64,000 bases of DNA from Nemania diffusa (taxonomy: Eukaryota; Ascomycota; Sordariomycetes; Xylariales; Xylariaceae): assembly GCA_038501195.1 (NCBI GenBank), contig JBBPUQ010000010.1:2788001-2852000 (forward strand), given 5' to 3'. The translations under genes and the position numbers were made by a program. Below the pieces are notes generated by a model, which had not been told where the DNA came from, made no database searches, and saw nothing but the letters and a program-made list of their open reading frames with translations. Position 1 is the stretch's first letter, and the number at the start of each line of letters is the position of its first letter. Positions 15,761 through 29,225 of this stretch are shown here, one piece after another.

Positions 15761-17526
15761 ATAAATTATTATAATAATTACTTTATTTAATTATATTATA
15801 TATAAAATTTTATATTTTATATAATAAATTAAATATAATTTTTTATTAATAATATAATTTAATTTATATATAATAAAATTTAATTATTTTATTTATTATA
15901 TTAATTATAATATTATAATTTTATTTTAAAAAAATAAAATAAATATTTTATATAATAATATAAACTTTTTTTTATTTATATAATTTAATTAATATTAATT
16001 TTTATATTATTTTATATAATTTTAATTTTTTAATTTTAAAATAAGTTTTAAAAATAAAGAAAATTATTAATTAATTAATTAATTTAGTTATATTTTTTTA
16101 AAATTTTTATAATTATTTATAATAATATTTTTTATTTATAAAATTTAAAATATATAATAAAATAATATATATATTTATTTAATATTAAATATAACTTTTA
16201 ATTAATTAATATTAGAAAATAAATATTATTATTTTAATTTATTATATAATTATATTTTATAATAATAATATTAATAAAAATATTATATTTGAAATATTAA
16301 AGTTAATTTATTTATATAAAACTTTTTTTTTAATAAATAATATTTTAATTATATTAATTATTTAAATAAAAATTATTTATTGCTAATATTTAATTTTAAA
16401 TATATATATATATATATTAATATTTAATAAAAATATATAAAATTTATTAAAAATTAAATTGTTTTATTTTTAATTTTAAAATTTAAATTATTATAAAATA
16501 TATTATTATATAAAAGCTTTATATTATTTTTATAATTTAATATAAATTTATTATAATTTTTATATAATAAAGTTTTTTATTTTAAAATATTATATATAAT
16601 AATTTATTTTATATTTATTATTATTTCTTTTATTAATTTTATTATATAATTATTATAATTTTAAAAAAAAAGTTTATTTAAAATTATAATTATATAATTA
16701 TTTTAAATATTTAATATTATATTATTTAATAATAAAATAAATATTTATTATATAATAATAATTTATTTATAAATTAAACAATAAAATTATATATATAAAG
16801 TTTTAATTAATTAAAACAAATTTAAATTTAAATATATTAAAATATATTAATATAATTATTATATAAAATAATATTATTTATAATAATTAAATTTTAATAT
16901 ATATTATATAAATTATAATTTAATAATTATAATTTTTATTATTTTAAATATTATTTTTTTTTAAATTATTTTGTTTTATTTATAAATAAAAAATTATAAT
17001 TTAATGAATTTAATATTTATTATAATTAATTATTATATAAAAATAATTATAAAAAATTATATAAAATTTATTTTATTTATATATTAAATTAATAAAATTT
17101 AAATAATATTGTTTATTTTTTTAAATATTAAAAATATTATATAATATTATTTTTTAATAGTTTTAAATTAATAATAAAATAAAATAAATATTTTAATTTT
17201 AATATATATTATATTATATAATTTATTATTATAACTTTTATAAATATAATAAATTAATTTATTTTAATTAAATTATTATAAATTATTTAATATAAATATA
17301 ATAATATAATATTAAATAATTTATTTATATAATTAAAAGTTTTAATATATTTATTAATATTAATATTAAAATTATTTATATAAATATATTATTATTATTA
17401 TTATTATTATTATATTATATAGCTTTATATATTTTAAATTTTTTATTATTTATAACTATTATATTAAAAATATATTTAAATAAATTATTTATTTTTAACT
17501 TTTAATTATATATATTTTTTATAATA

Positions 17527-17609
17527 TTATATAAAATATAAAAATATAAAAATATAAAAATATAAAAATATAAAAATATAAAAATATAAAAATATAAAAA
17601 TATAAAAAT
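17527..17609. repeat. (TATAAAAA)n microsatellite
   Basis: About ten uninterrupted copies of the 8-base unit TATAAAAA. The array is perfect, unlike the heavily mutated DNA around it, so it most likely arose by slippage after RIP. Confidence 0.9.
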
Positions 17610-17719
17610 ATTATATATAAAAAGTTTTTAATTTAATAATAATTAAATTTTTTTTATTTAATTAATAATTTTTATTTTTTTTTAATAACTATAAAATATA
17701 ATGTATTTTTTATATAAAA

Positions 17720-17945
17720 AATAAAAAGTTTAATATAAAAGCTATTTTATAATTATATATATATATAAATTTAAAATAATTTATAAATATATATATTAAA
17801 ACAAAATTTAATTAAAAAAATTATATATTAATAATTTATATATATATATATAATTTATAAACTTTATAAAATTTAATAATTTTTATATTTTTTATTTATT
17901 TAATTATTTAATAAAACTTTTATTTATATATATAATTTAATTTTT
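17720..17945 (-). repeat. Inverted partial copy of repeat A 3' end
   Basis: The reverse complement of about 8640-8760 (and of the matching part of 3030-3170) aligns here, including the TATATATATA core and the block that reads TTTTTATATTTTTTATTTAT on the + strand. This is an inverted third copy of the family A end. The flanks are too degraded to extend it safely. Confidence 0.5.
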
Positions 17946-18550
17946 ATTTATTATATTAATTATATTAAATAAAAGATTATATTATTATTTATTATAATAT
18001 ATAATAAAAACTTTTTTATTTTTTTTATTTTTTATTAATAAGTTATTTTATTATATAAATTTAAAAACAATATTATAATTTATAAATTTTATTAATAAAT
18101 AATATATTAAATTAATATTAGCTATTAAATAGTTTAAAATAATTTTTTTATAATAATATAACATTTAATAAAATATTAATAAATTAATAAAACTAACTAT
18201 ATAGTTAATATTAATTATATAAATATATTTATATATAAGTTTTATTAATTTATATTTTTATTTTTTATATAAAACTATTTTAATTTAAAATTTATATTAT
18301 TATATTTTTTATATAAATTAAATTTTTAAATTTAAATAAAATTAATAATCATTTTAATATTATAATAATTTTATTATTTTATTAATATTTAATTATTTTA
18401 TATTAAACTTTTAATTATTAAAATATTAAATAAATATTTTTATAAAACTTTAATTCTTTTAAACTTTTTTTAAATAATTTTAATATTTTATTTATTAATA
18501 AAATTATATATATATAAATTTAAAATAATTTATAAACTTTATAAATTTTT

Positions 18551-18638
18551 ATTAAACCTTTTATTTTTATATAATAATTTTAATTTTAATATTTATTAAA
18601 CGTTTTATTTTTATATAATAATTTTAATTTTAATATTT
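18551..18638 (+). repeat. 44-bp tandem duplication
   Basis: Two adjacent 44-base units, starting ATTAAACC and ATTAAACG, are otherwise identical. In a region this mutated, near identity means the duplication came after the RIP episodes. Confidence 0.85.
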
Positions 18639-19119
18639 ATTATTTTTTTATTATTTTAATATTATTTAATTAATTTTTATATATTTTTATTTATATAATT
18701 AATTTATTAAATATTTTTATTTTTAATTATATTTTTATATATAAAATTATATTTATTATATAAAGTTTTTAAATTATTATTTTAAATTTATTTAATTAAT
18801 ATTTTTTTATTATATTTTTAAATTTAATATATAATAATATTTTAAATAATATATTTTAATTATATTAAAATAAGTTTTATAAAAATATTTTTATATAAAA
18901 ACTATTAAAATTAATAAAATATTATTATTTATAAATTTTATATATATAATAAAAAATTAACAATAAACTATTTTATAATTAAATATAATAATATTTTTAA
19001 ATTAATAACTATAATAAAATAAATTATTATATAAATATAATATTTAATATAATTTAAAATTATATTAATATTAATAATATTAATATATATATATATTTAA
19101 ATTAAATTTATATATAAAT

Positions 19120-20060
19120 ATATAAAGTTATTTTAAAATTAATTAATAATTATAATATATAATTATAAATAAATAAATTAAAAAAAAATATAAAAAGATT
19201 ATAATTAAAAATAACTTTTATGTTTTATTTTTTAATTATTTATATAAAAAAAATAATTATTTAAATTAATTAATTAATTAAAAATAGTTTAAAATTATTA
19301 TAATAAATATAAAAATATAAATAAAATAAATTTAAAATTATAAATTTATATATTAAAATATAATTAAAAATTTAAAATAAAAATAATTAATTTAAAATAA
19401 TAAAATATTATTATTATTTTTAATATATTTTATATAATATATATAAAATTATATATAAATAAAATTAAAAATATAATAATTAATAATTTATATAAATATT
19501 TATAATAAAATTCAATAATAACTATTATTAATTTTATATTTAAATAAATATAATTATTATTATTAAATATTAAAAAATATTTAAAAATAAATTTATAAAT
19601 TTTATTAAAAAATCAAATAATAATAAATTTATATAAATAATTTTAATATTTATAATAATTAATATATTTAAATTTATAATTATATAAATAAAATAATTAT
19701 TATTATAATTAATTAAATTAAAATTTATAATATTAATAAATATTATTATATTTAAAATATATATATAAATAAAATTTTAAAAAGATTTATATATTTAAAT
19801 TTTTTATAATATTTTTTTAAAATAATTTAAATTATTATATTTATTTAAATATTATAAATTTTTTCAAATTATAATAATATATTATAAAATTAATATTATA
19901 TAATATTGTTTTTTTATATTTAAAAATTAAATAATATAATTTTATTTAAATTATATTAATTTAATATATATATAAAATAAAGTTTATAAAAAATTTAATA
20001 ATTATTTTAATATAATAATTAAATATATAATTAAAATTAAAACTTTTAATTTAAATTTAA
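19120..20060 (+). repeat. Repeat family C, copy 2
   Basis: Direct copy of about 3310-4730 with the same block order, separated from copy 1 by about 15.5 kb. It is not preceded here by an obvious copy of repeat A, so the A/C junction at 3310 is either a nested insertion or a rearranged element. A short pentamer run (about five AATTT units) lies just downstream near 20082-20108 and resembles the large array at 22336. Confidence 0.4.
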
Positions 20061-22335
20061 ATATTAAATAATTTATTTTAATATAATTTAATTTAATTTA
20101 ATTTAATTTTATATTTTTTAAAAGAAATTATATAATTATTTATTTTTAAAAATTATAATATATAAAATAATTTATATTAAAATATTTATTTTTTAATAAA
20201 AGTTAATAATATTTAATAAAATTTTTATTTATTAATTTATATATATATAATTTATTTTTTTTAATATTAAAAATAACTAATAAACTTTTAATTATTTATT
20301 ATAATAATATTTTATTTATATTTAAAACTATTTTAAAATATTTTAATTATATAAAATATATTATATAATTTAATTATTTTATTAATTAATTTATAATTAA
20401 TATTTTATTTATTTAAAAAAAAATAATTATATTATATATTTATAATAAAATAATTTATAATAATTGTTATTATATATAATTAAATATATAAAATAATATT
20501 TTTTTTTTTATTTTTTTTTTTTATATTTTAATTATTTATTTTTTATAACTTTATTTTTTATTATTATATTTAAAATATATTATTTTAAATTTTAAATTTT
20601 ATATATTAAATAAAATTTTATTTTATTTTATATATAAATATATATATATTAAAAAAACTTTTAATTATTTTTTATTTAATAGTTTTTTTATTATTTAATT
20701 AAAACTAAATATTATAATTTATTAATAATTATATTTTTTTAATAAAATAATAATAAAATAAATATAATTATAAATATATAATATTAAATATAAACTTATA
20801 TTTATTTTAATAATTTATTATTAATATTATATTAAATTAAGAAATAATTATTTAATAATAAATTTAATTTAAAAAATAAATTTAATTTTATAATATTATA
20901 AACTTTATAAATTTATATATATTTATTAATATAAAAAAATTAAAATTTTATATAATAATAATTAATTAAATAAAAATTATTAAAATTATTATATTTTATA
21001 TTATTTTTAATAAATATATTAATATTTTTAATTAAATTTATTATAATAATTTAAAAAATTTAAATAATAATATATATTTATATATAAAAATATAATTTAA
21101 ATTAATTTAATTTTAATTAATAATAGTTAAATTTTATTAATATATTAAATATATTATTTAAATTAATATAACTAATAATATAATTTATAATAATTTTTTA
21201 AATATTATATTAAATATTATATTAAATTTTTAAATTAATAATTATTTTTTTTATTAGTTTAATAAATTGTTATTAATAAATATTAATATATTAAAAAATT
21301 AAATATAAATTAAAAATATTAATTTTAAATTTTATTAAATATATTTAATATATTTTAATATTAAATTTATTATAGTTTTAATTAAAATTTTTTTTAATTA
21401 TTTTTAAAAAGTTTTAAATTATTAATATATAAATTTTTATTTAATAAATTAATTTTTAATATTAAAAAATTTATAAATATATTAAATAATTTATTAAATA
21501 TATAATAATAAATTATAATATATAAAATATAGTTTTATTTTTAATTTTTATTTTAAATTAAATTTAATTAATTATAAAAGTTATTATTTTATAATATATA
21601 AAGTTTTAAAATTAAAACTTTATTATAAAATATATATAATAAAATTATAATAAAATATAAAAATAATTTTTTATTTTATATAAATATATTAAATATAAAT
21701 ATATATATTTATTAATAATAAAATTTAAAATAATTATTTATTTTTTTATTTATATTATAATATTAAAAATTTTTAAAAAATTTAATATAATTTAAATAAT
21801 AAAATAATATTTTATATAAATAAAAATAAATTTATATAATTTATTAACAAAATTTAAAACTTTAATAATAATTAAATTTTATTTATATTTATATTATAAA
21901 ATGTAAATTAATTATATATTTATTTTAATATTATATAAAAAATATTATATTAAATAATTAAAATTAATTATTATTATTTATTATATTTAAAATATATTAA
22001 AATTTATTTATTTATTTTAAATAAAATATTAATATAAATTTTATAATAAATATTTTATATAATAAAATATAATTAATTAAAACATTATAAAAAAATTATA
22101 ATTTATATAATATTTTAATTAATAATATTTTATTATATATATATTAAATTATATTATAAATAAATAATATTATTAATATATTATATAAAAAAACTTTAAA
22201 TATATTAAAATTTATAATATATATAAATAAATTAAAATAAATTATAAATTATATTATAAATATAATTATAAATTTTTTAAAAAGTTTAATTTATAAATAA
22301 ATGTTTATATTTTAAATTAAAATTATTTTAATATA

Positions 22336-22564
22336 ATTTAATTTAATTTAATTTAATTTAATTTAATTTAATTTAATTTAATTTAATTTAATTTAATTTA
22401 ATTTAATTTAATTTAATTTAATTTAATTTAATTTAATTTAATTTAATTTAATTTAATTTAATTTAATTTAATTTAATTTAATTTAATTTAATTTAATTTA
22501 ATTTAATTTAATTTAATTTAATTTAATTTAATTTAATTTAATTTAATTTAATTTAATTTAATTT
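22336..22564. repeat. (AATTT)n pentanucleotide array
   Basis: About 46 virtually perfect tandem copies of the 5-base unit AATTT over about 229 bases. The unit degrades into AATTTATTTT variants at the right edge and grades into the complex satellite that follows. Confidence 0.95.
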
Positions 22565-25510
22565 ATTTTAATTTATTTTAATTTATTTTAATTTATTTTA
22601 ATTATTATAGTTATTATAATTATTATAATTATTTTATTTATTTTAATTATTTTAATTTATTTTAATTTATTTTAATTTAATTTAATTTAATTTAATTTAT
22701 TTTAATTTATTTTAATTATTATAATTATTATAATTATTATAATTATTTTATTTATTTTAATTATTTTAATTTATTTTAATTTATTTTAATTTAATTTAAT
22801 TTAATTTAATTTATTTTAATTTATTTTAATTTATTTTAATTTATTTTAATTATTATAGTTATTATAATTATAATAATTAATATAATTATTATATTTATTT
22901 TAATTAAATTTAATTTATTTTTATTTATTTTTATTTATTTTTATTTATTTTTATTTATTTTAATTTATTTTATTTTATATATTATAGTTATTATAATTAA
23001 TATAATTATTATATTGATTTTTTTTTATTTTTATTTATTTTAATTTATTTTATTTTATATATTATAATTATTATAATTTATTTAATTAATTTATTTTATT
23101 TTAATTAATAAAATTATTATATTTATTTTTATTTATTTTAATTTATTTTAATTTATTTTAATTTATTTTAATTTATTTTAATTTATTTTAATTATTATAG
23201 TTATTATAATTATTATAATTGTTTTAATTTATTTTATTTATTTTAATTATTTTAATTTATTTTAATTATTTTAATTTATTTTTATTTATTTTTATTTATT
23301 TTAATTTATTTTATTTTATATATTATAATTATTATAATTAATATAATTATTATATTTATTTTAATTTAATTTAATTTATATTTATTTATTTTTGTTTATT
23401 TAAATTTATATTAAATATTTTAATTTTTATATTTATTAAATTTTTATTTATTTTAATATATTTTAGTTATTTTAATTTGTTTTATTTATTTTATATATTA
23501 TAGTTATTATAATTAATATAATTATTTTATTTCATTTTAATTAATATAAATAATATATTTATTTTAATTTATTTTAATTTATTTTTATTTATTTTTATAT
23601 ATTTTTATTTATTTTAATTTATTTTATTTTATATATTATAGTTATTATAATTAATATAATTATTATATTTATTTTTATTTATTTTTATTTATTTTTATTT
23701 ATTTTTATTTATTTTTATTTATTTTTATTTATTTTTATTTATTTTTATTTATTTTATTTTATATATTATAATTATAATAATTTATTTAATTAATTTATTT
23801 TATTTTAATTAATATAATTATTATATTTATTTTTATTTATTTTTATTTATTTTAATTTATTTTATTTTATATATTATAATTATTATAATTTATTTAATTA
23901 ATTTATTTTATTTTAATTAATATAATTATTATATTTATTTTTATTTATTTTTATTTATTTTAATTTATTTTAATTTATTTTAATTATTATAGTTATTATA
24001 ATTATTATAATTGTTTTAATTTATTTTATTTATTTTAATTATTTTAATTTATTTTATTTTAATTAATATAATTATTATATTTATTTTAATTTATTTTAAT
24101 TTCTTTTTATTTATTTTTATTTATTTTATTTTATATATTATAGTTATTATAATTAATATAATTAATTTATTTTATTTTAATTAATATAATTAATATATTT
24201 AGTTTTATTTATTTTAATTTATTTTATTTTAATTAATATAATTATTATATTTATTTTTATTTATTTTAATTTATTTTAATTTAGTTTAATTTATTTTATT
24301 TTATTTTATTTTATATATTATAATTATTATAATTTATTTAATTAATTTATTTTATTTTAATTAATATAATTATTATATTTATTTTTATTTATTTTTATTT
24401 ATTTTTATTTATTTTAATTTATTTTAATAATTATAGTTATTATAATTATTATAATTGTTTTAATTTATTTTATTTAGTTTAATTATTTTAATTTATTTTT
24501 ATTTATTTTTATTTATTTTAATTTATTTTATTTTATATATTATAATTGTTATAATTAATATAATTAATTTATTTTATTTTAATTAATATAATTATTATAT
24601 TTATTTTAATTTATTTTAATTTATTTTTATTTATTTTAATTTATTTTATTTTATATATTATAGTTATTATAATTTATTTACTTAATTTATTTTAATATAT
24701 TTTATTTATTTTAATTATTATAGTTATAATAATTATTATAATTATTTTAATTTATTTTAATTTATTTTAATTATTATAGTTTTTATAATTATTATAATTG
24801 TTTTTATTTAGTTTATTTTTTATATTTATTATTATTATTTATAATTATTTTAATTTATTTTAATTATTATAATTATTATAATTTTTATTATTATTTTAAT
24901 TTATTTGAATTTATTTTTATTATTTTAATAATTATAATTATTTTTATATATATTGTTTATTATATTTATTTTAATTATTTTAATTATTATTATTATTTTT
25001 AATTATTTTATTATATTTTAAATTTTTTTTTTTTTTTTAATTATTATAATAATTATTATTATTTTAGTTTGTTTTATTTATTTTTAATTATTTTAATATA
25101 TTTTAATTTATTTTAATTATTATTGTTATTATATTTATTATAATTATTTTAATTTATTTTAATTATTAAATTTATTATAATTATTATTATTATTTTAATT
25201 TATTTTAATTATTATAATTATTATAATTATTTTTATTTATTTTATTTTTTATAGTTATTATAATTATTTTTATTTTATTTTATTTATTTTAAATTATTTC
25301 AATTTTTATATTTATTTTAATTATTATAGTTATTATAATTATTATTATTATTTTAATTATTTTAATTATTTTAATTTATTTTAATTTATTTTAATTTATT
25401 TTAATTTATTTTAAATATTTTAATTATTATAGTTATTATAGTTATTATTATTATTTTAATAATTTTAGTTATTTTAATTTATTTTAATTTATTTTAATTT
25501 ATTTTAGTTA
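22565..25510. repeat. Complex A/T satellite with higher-order units
   Basis: About 2.9 kb built from TTTATTTTA, TTTATTTTTA and TTATAATTA subunits. A longer module, TTTTATATATTATAGTTATT followed by ATAATTAATATAATTATTATATTT, recurs at irregular spacing (for example near 22970, 23490, 23630, 24130 and 24650), with variants carrying A in place of the single G. The only recurring G is in ATAGTT, so the module was copied as a unit. Repeat order decays towards the right end, where normal GC-bearing sequence resumes. Confidence 0.85.
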
Positions 25511-26470
25511 TTTATTTATTATAACTAATAATATTATAATTTAAATTTATATTTTTAAACAATGTTTTATTTATTATTATTTTGATTTATTTTTTTTAGC
25601 TTGCTTTTATATATATTATTTTGTACTGCTTATTTTTTGAAATATTTAAATTTTTTTTTTAGTTGTAAATATAAAAACAGCTTTAGTTTTTTATTATTTG
25701 TTTTATGTTTATATAAATATTGCTACAAATAATAATATTTACTTAATAATAGCTTTTTATAATTTAATTAGTTTGTATTAAACTAAAAACATTTAGTTAT
25801 ATATTAGTTGTATATTTACAATATATTTACAAATAAATATTTTTAATATTGTTTTGTTATTGTTTAAATAAGTTAATATAATATATTTTATTATAATTTG
25901 TTATATTTAATACAGTAGTTAATTGTTTAAACTAGATCTAGTTAATAATACAACATTTAAAGTTTGTTTATATAAATATATCAGCGATTTTTTTGTTTTT
26001 AAATAGTATATATATTTTAGTTATTTTTAAAACTGTTTAGTTTATATTAAAGCAAAAATATATAAATATATATTAATACAATTTAATTAAATTAATTAGT
26101 TTTATTTTATAATTTTTTATTTTTAAGTTTTTAGAAATAGTTTTATGTTTATTTAATTAGCTTAAAAATAATTAATTAAATATATTTTTAAATAATATAT
26201 TTATTAAAATATTTTATATTTTTTATATAGTTAGTTTTATTAAAATTTAATTTGTTAGTTTTTTGTACTTTTTTTATAAAACTAGTAGTTATTAAACTAA
26301 AATAGTTATAATTTAAACAAAAATGTTTTATTTTTAACGTTTTTTTTAAAAGTTGATTAAGTTTAATTTAACTAATTTAAATTATATACTAGTTTATTTT
26401 ACTTGTTTTAATGTAGCTTTAGCAAATATATATTGCTACTATTTATTAAAAGCTAATAATATGCTATTAT
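25511..26470. other. AT-rich flank of the copia insertion
   Basis: G+C rises from about 2% to around 20% at about 25510. No gene or recognisable repeat end is seen. The segment continues at 32534, because the retrotransposon inserted into it and duplicated ATTAT. Its composition suggests an older, less completely RIPed repeat. Confidence 0.5.
26466..26470 (+). repeat. Target-site duplication, left (ATTAT)
   Basis: The five bases directly before the 5' LTR are ATTAT and are repeated exactly after the 3' LTR at 32529-32533. A 5-bp duplication is the usual product of Ty1/copia integrases. Confidence 0.85.
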
Positions 26471-26735
26471 TGTTGGAATAGCAGTGTTGGTTGCAGTTAG
26501 CATATATTTAAATTCTTTTTGTACAACCTGCTACCTGCCTACTAGGTGGTCGATCGTATTTTGTTACATGCAACGCTAGCAAGCTGCTAGCAAGCTTATA
26601 CAACTTGCATGTATGCATTATACATACAAAGATTTTTTTTTAAATACAAAAACAACAATAGTATTATATAATTACAGTATTATATTTTGCTTCGGCTTTG
26701 CTATATGTGATCGATCGTATGAAGCTAAATTAATA
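26471..26735 (+). repeat. 5' LTR of copia element
   Basis: 265 bases starting TGTTGGAATA and ending TAATA, the mutated form of CAACA. It aligns without gaps to the 3' LTR. It has lost several CpG sites (now TG or CA) that the 3' LTR retains. The sequence just after it, around TTAGTGGTTATATTGGC, is in the position of the primer-binding site and vaguely resembles the TGGTATCAGAGC type used by many copia elements. Confidence 0.93.
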
Positions 26736-26837
26736 CTAATTAGTGGTTATATTGGCTTTTTTTATCCGACGGCGATATATTACAGATTAGCAAGATCTGA
26801 AAACGAAAGCCGACTAAAATAACTTTTGAATTTTGAT

Positions 26838-27120
26838 TGTACAAATATATTTTTTTTAACTTAGCAAAAAACGTTCACTTTTGTATTATATTTTAAATTT
26901 ATTTTCGTATATATATACTCTTTTTTATTTAGCAAAAGACGCACATATTATTATACGCAAAAAAAGATCAAGTTTTTTATTATACAAACGTACTTTTTTT
27001 GATTTAGCAAAAAACGTTTTTGCATAAAAAAAGCAATAGCAAGCAACGTTACTACTTAGAAAATTTTTGTTATTTGTATTTAATTGTACAAACATATTTT
27101 TTTTTACTTAGCAAAAGACA
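26838..27120 (+). repeat. Four diverged repeats in the retrotransposon leader
   Basis: A module of about 36 bases, roughly TGTACAAACRTA, a T run, then ACTTAGCAAAARACG, recurs at 26838-26873, 26912-26941 (its 5' part degraded), 26981-27016 and 27085-27120. It lies between the primer-binding site and the first gag remnant. It may have been part of the packaging or transcriptional leader. No ORF uses it. Confidence 0.7.
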
Positions 27121-28776
27121 TATGTACAAAAGTAAGCAAATAGTTTGCATTTTTTACTTAAATAACTCTGTTGTATGTATAAGCTAAAACGACAACTTTT
27201 AAACATAATAGCGTTTTAACAGTTTTAACAAGAAGTTAAGCAAAAAGCTACTTTTACATATAACTTTTTATATAATAAACTTGCTAAATACTTTAGTACT
27301 AGTATTATAACTGTACAAAAATATATTACTAAAAAATATTAAAACAAACTTATTGACATTTTTACTGCTACAAAAAAACACCTTTTTATTTATTTTGTAT
27401 ATCAAATAATAAAATACAAATATTTAAAATGTACTAGTTAAGATTTTTTAAAAGTATACAAAAAAAACTTTGAAAGTTAAACATAATACTAGTTTAACTA
27501 AATTAGTTGTATATTATGTTGCAACTTAGTCGACATTTTAAAAGTAAAAGAAATTGTTTTTACAGCATTAAAAAATCGTACAAACAAAAACAAAACAGTA
27601 TAACTTGCTAAAATTTTACAAAGTTATTATATTTTATAGCAATTTAAGTATTTAAAAAAACTGTTAATTTTACAAACACAGTTTAAAACTTTTATACAAC
27701 TACTTTTTACAAAAACTAGAACGCTGACAACATATACCCCCAAAACAGCGACTATTTTTCTTACTATTTACCTAACACTTTTTGCTAAGCAACCTCTAGT
27801 TTAACTAAAAATTGTACAAACAGAAAAAACTATGTAAAATGTTTATTTCCAAGTTTTACAACTAATTATACAATTTACTATTAAAAAACAGCTATACAAA
27901 TTGTACAAGTTACTAACTTTTTAAATAAGTCACTAACTTAACTTTCTACTTGTTTACAAATACCCCGTCCGCTATACTTTTTCAGTTACTTTTACCCTGT
28001 ATTTAAACTATTGTACAACTTTAAATCTAGTACTTTTAAGTACTTACTTAGACTTACTATTTATAAAAATTGTATAAAACGGGATTATTTTATTAAAAAA
28101 GTACGTAATATTTTAGAAAACTTAAAAAAAAAAACGCAATTATTTTAACAAGCTGTACAACCTTTTGTATAATAAAACCAAACTATTTATTAACGTTTAC
28201 AAATATTTAAGCATCTTAAACAACCAATATTACGCAGTATTTTTCTGCATTTTAAAAAGTCGCGCGAAAAACTTTTTTATATATAATATTAAACTGGACA
28301 AAATTTAGCACAAAATATACTACGCAATAAATGTACACTTCAATACAAATACAAACTATAGTTAATATTGGGCCGATTGGACTACTATTACTTTTGTACA
28401 AATAAAACAGAAAAACTCTAAAAAAGCTTTATACAAAATATTAGAACTGATAATTAACAAGCTGTCGAAAGTTTAACAGGCTTTAAGTACCAGCTACTAA
28501 AATAAAGTACAGCTGAGTATAACTGTTGTACAAACATGCTATAAAATACCTAAATTGGCAATAGCTTTAGTATTTTAAAAGCTGACTTGTAAAGCGTTTT
28601 TTGCAAACTTTTGCGCGTGTTTTTACGTTTTAAACAACAATTAAGCAGCTACTTCGCAAAGTATTTACTTAACAAACAAAAGGTACAATTTTAATTGTAC
28701 AAAAAACCAAAGATTTGACAAGCGTTAAAAAAGTTTACGGACTAAATATAACCAAAATAATCGTACAAAAAAAAAG

Positions 28777-28818
28777 TGCTTTATATGTAATAAAAAAAGT
28801 TGTTAGTTTATTAACCAC
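28777..28818 (+). pseudogene. gag zinc knuckle remnant (copia)
   Basis: The + frame reads C-F-I-C-N-K-K-S-C-stop-F-I-N-H, preceded by lysines. This fits a CX2CX4CX4H knuckle typical of fungal copia Gag proteins, in which a Trp follows the third Cys. The stop TAG is what TGG becomes after one G-to-A change. The upstream gag region (about 27400-28770) is too mutated to read, and the downstream part to about 29050 is a short open stretch without motifs. Confidence 0.7.
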
Positions 28819-29225
28819 ATTTTACAAAAATGCTCTTGTGCTAAAAACTAATATTTCAATTTGTATGAAATGATTTATAACAAATCACCTATTTTAAACA
28901 AGTTTTTTCAATATTTAACAGCAACTAAAAGTTATTTAAATTTAAACAAAGAAAAATCTAACAGCAACACTAAATCTGCTGAAAAAACGACGCAATTTTT
29001 AATAAACAATGCTTACTTTTACTGTATAACTAGCAAAAATATTTAGTTGTATAACAAAATTATACTAGTTAACTAGTTTACTTTTAGTTTTTAATACTGT
29101 ATAAAGTACTAAAAAAAACTGTAAAATATAAAAGTTTTCAATTATTTTACAGTAAAAAAAATACAACTAAAAACCTATTTAAAGCTAAACTTTTGTACAA
29201 AAATAAACTAAAGCTTTAAAAACGT

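Larger units (their letters stand above)
1..25510. other. Extreme AT isochore, over-RIPed repeat DNA
   Basis: No ORF above background occurs in any frame. G+C is about 2% by direct count of the first 600 bases. The surviving C residues sit mostly in ACT and AGCT contexts and the surviving G residues in AGT and AGCT, while CA and TG steps are very rare. That is what is left when CpA (and TpG on the other strand) is converted to TpA, the preferred RIP change in ascomycetes. Long internal duplications (listed separately) show that the source was repeated DNA. The stretches not listed separately (4731-6169, 8913-10669, 11021-15399, 15761-17526, 20061-22335) hold only the same kind of A/T sequence. 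No telomere repeat (TTAGGG) and no mitochondrial gene is seen, so this is an internal, pericentromeric or subtelomeric heterochromatin block whose left end lies outside the window. Confidence 0.85.

Noticed and set aside
17391..17414. Short ATT run as a CRISPR-like or functional array
   Set aside because: A simple triplet microsatellite without spacers; no CRISPR is expected in a fungal nucleus.
1..25510. Mitochondrial origin of the AT block
   Set aside because: No mitochondrial gene, tRNA or intron is recognisable, and the block carries RIP-type contexts and internal duplications.
26613..26822. 69-codon ORF starting in the 5' LTR
   Set aside because: It spans the LTR end and primer-binding region and has no counterpart in copia elements, so it is a chance frame.
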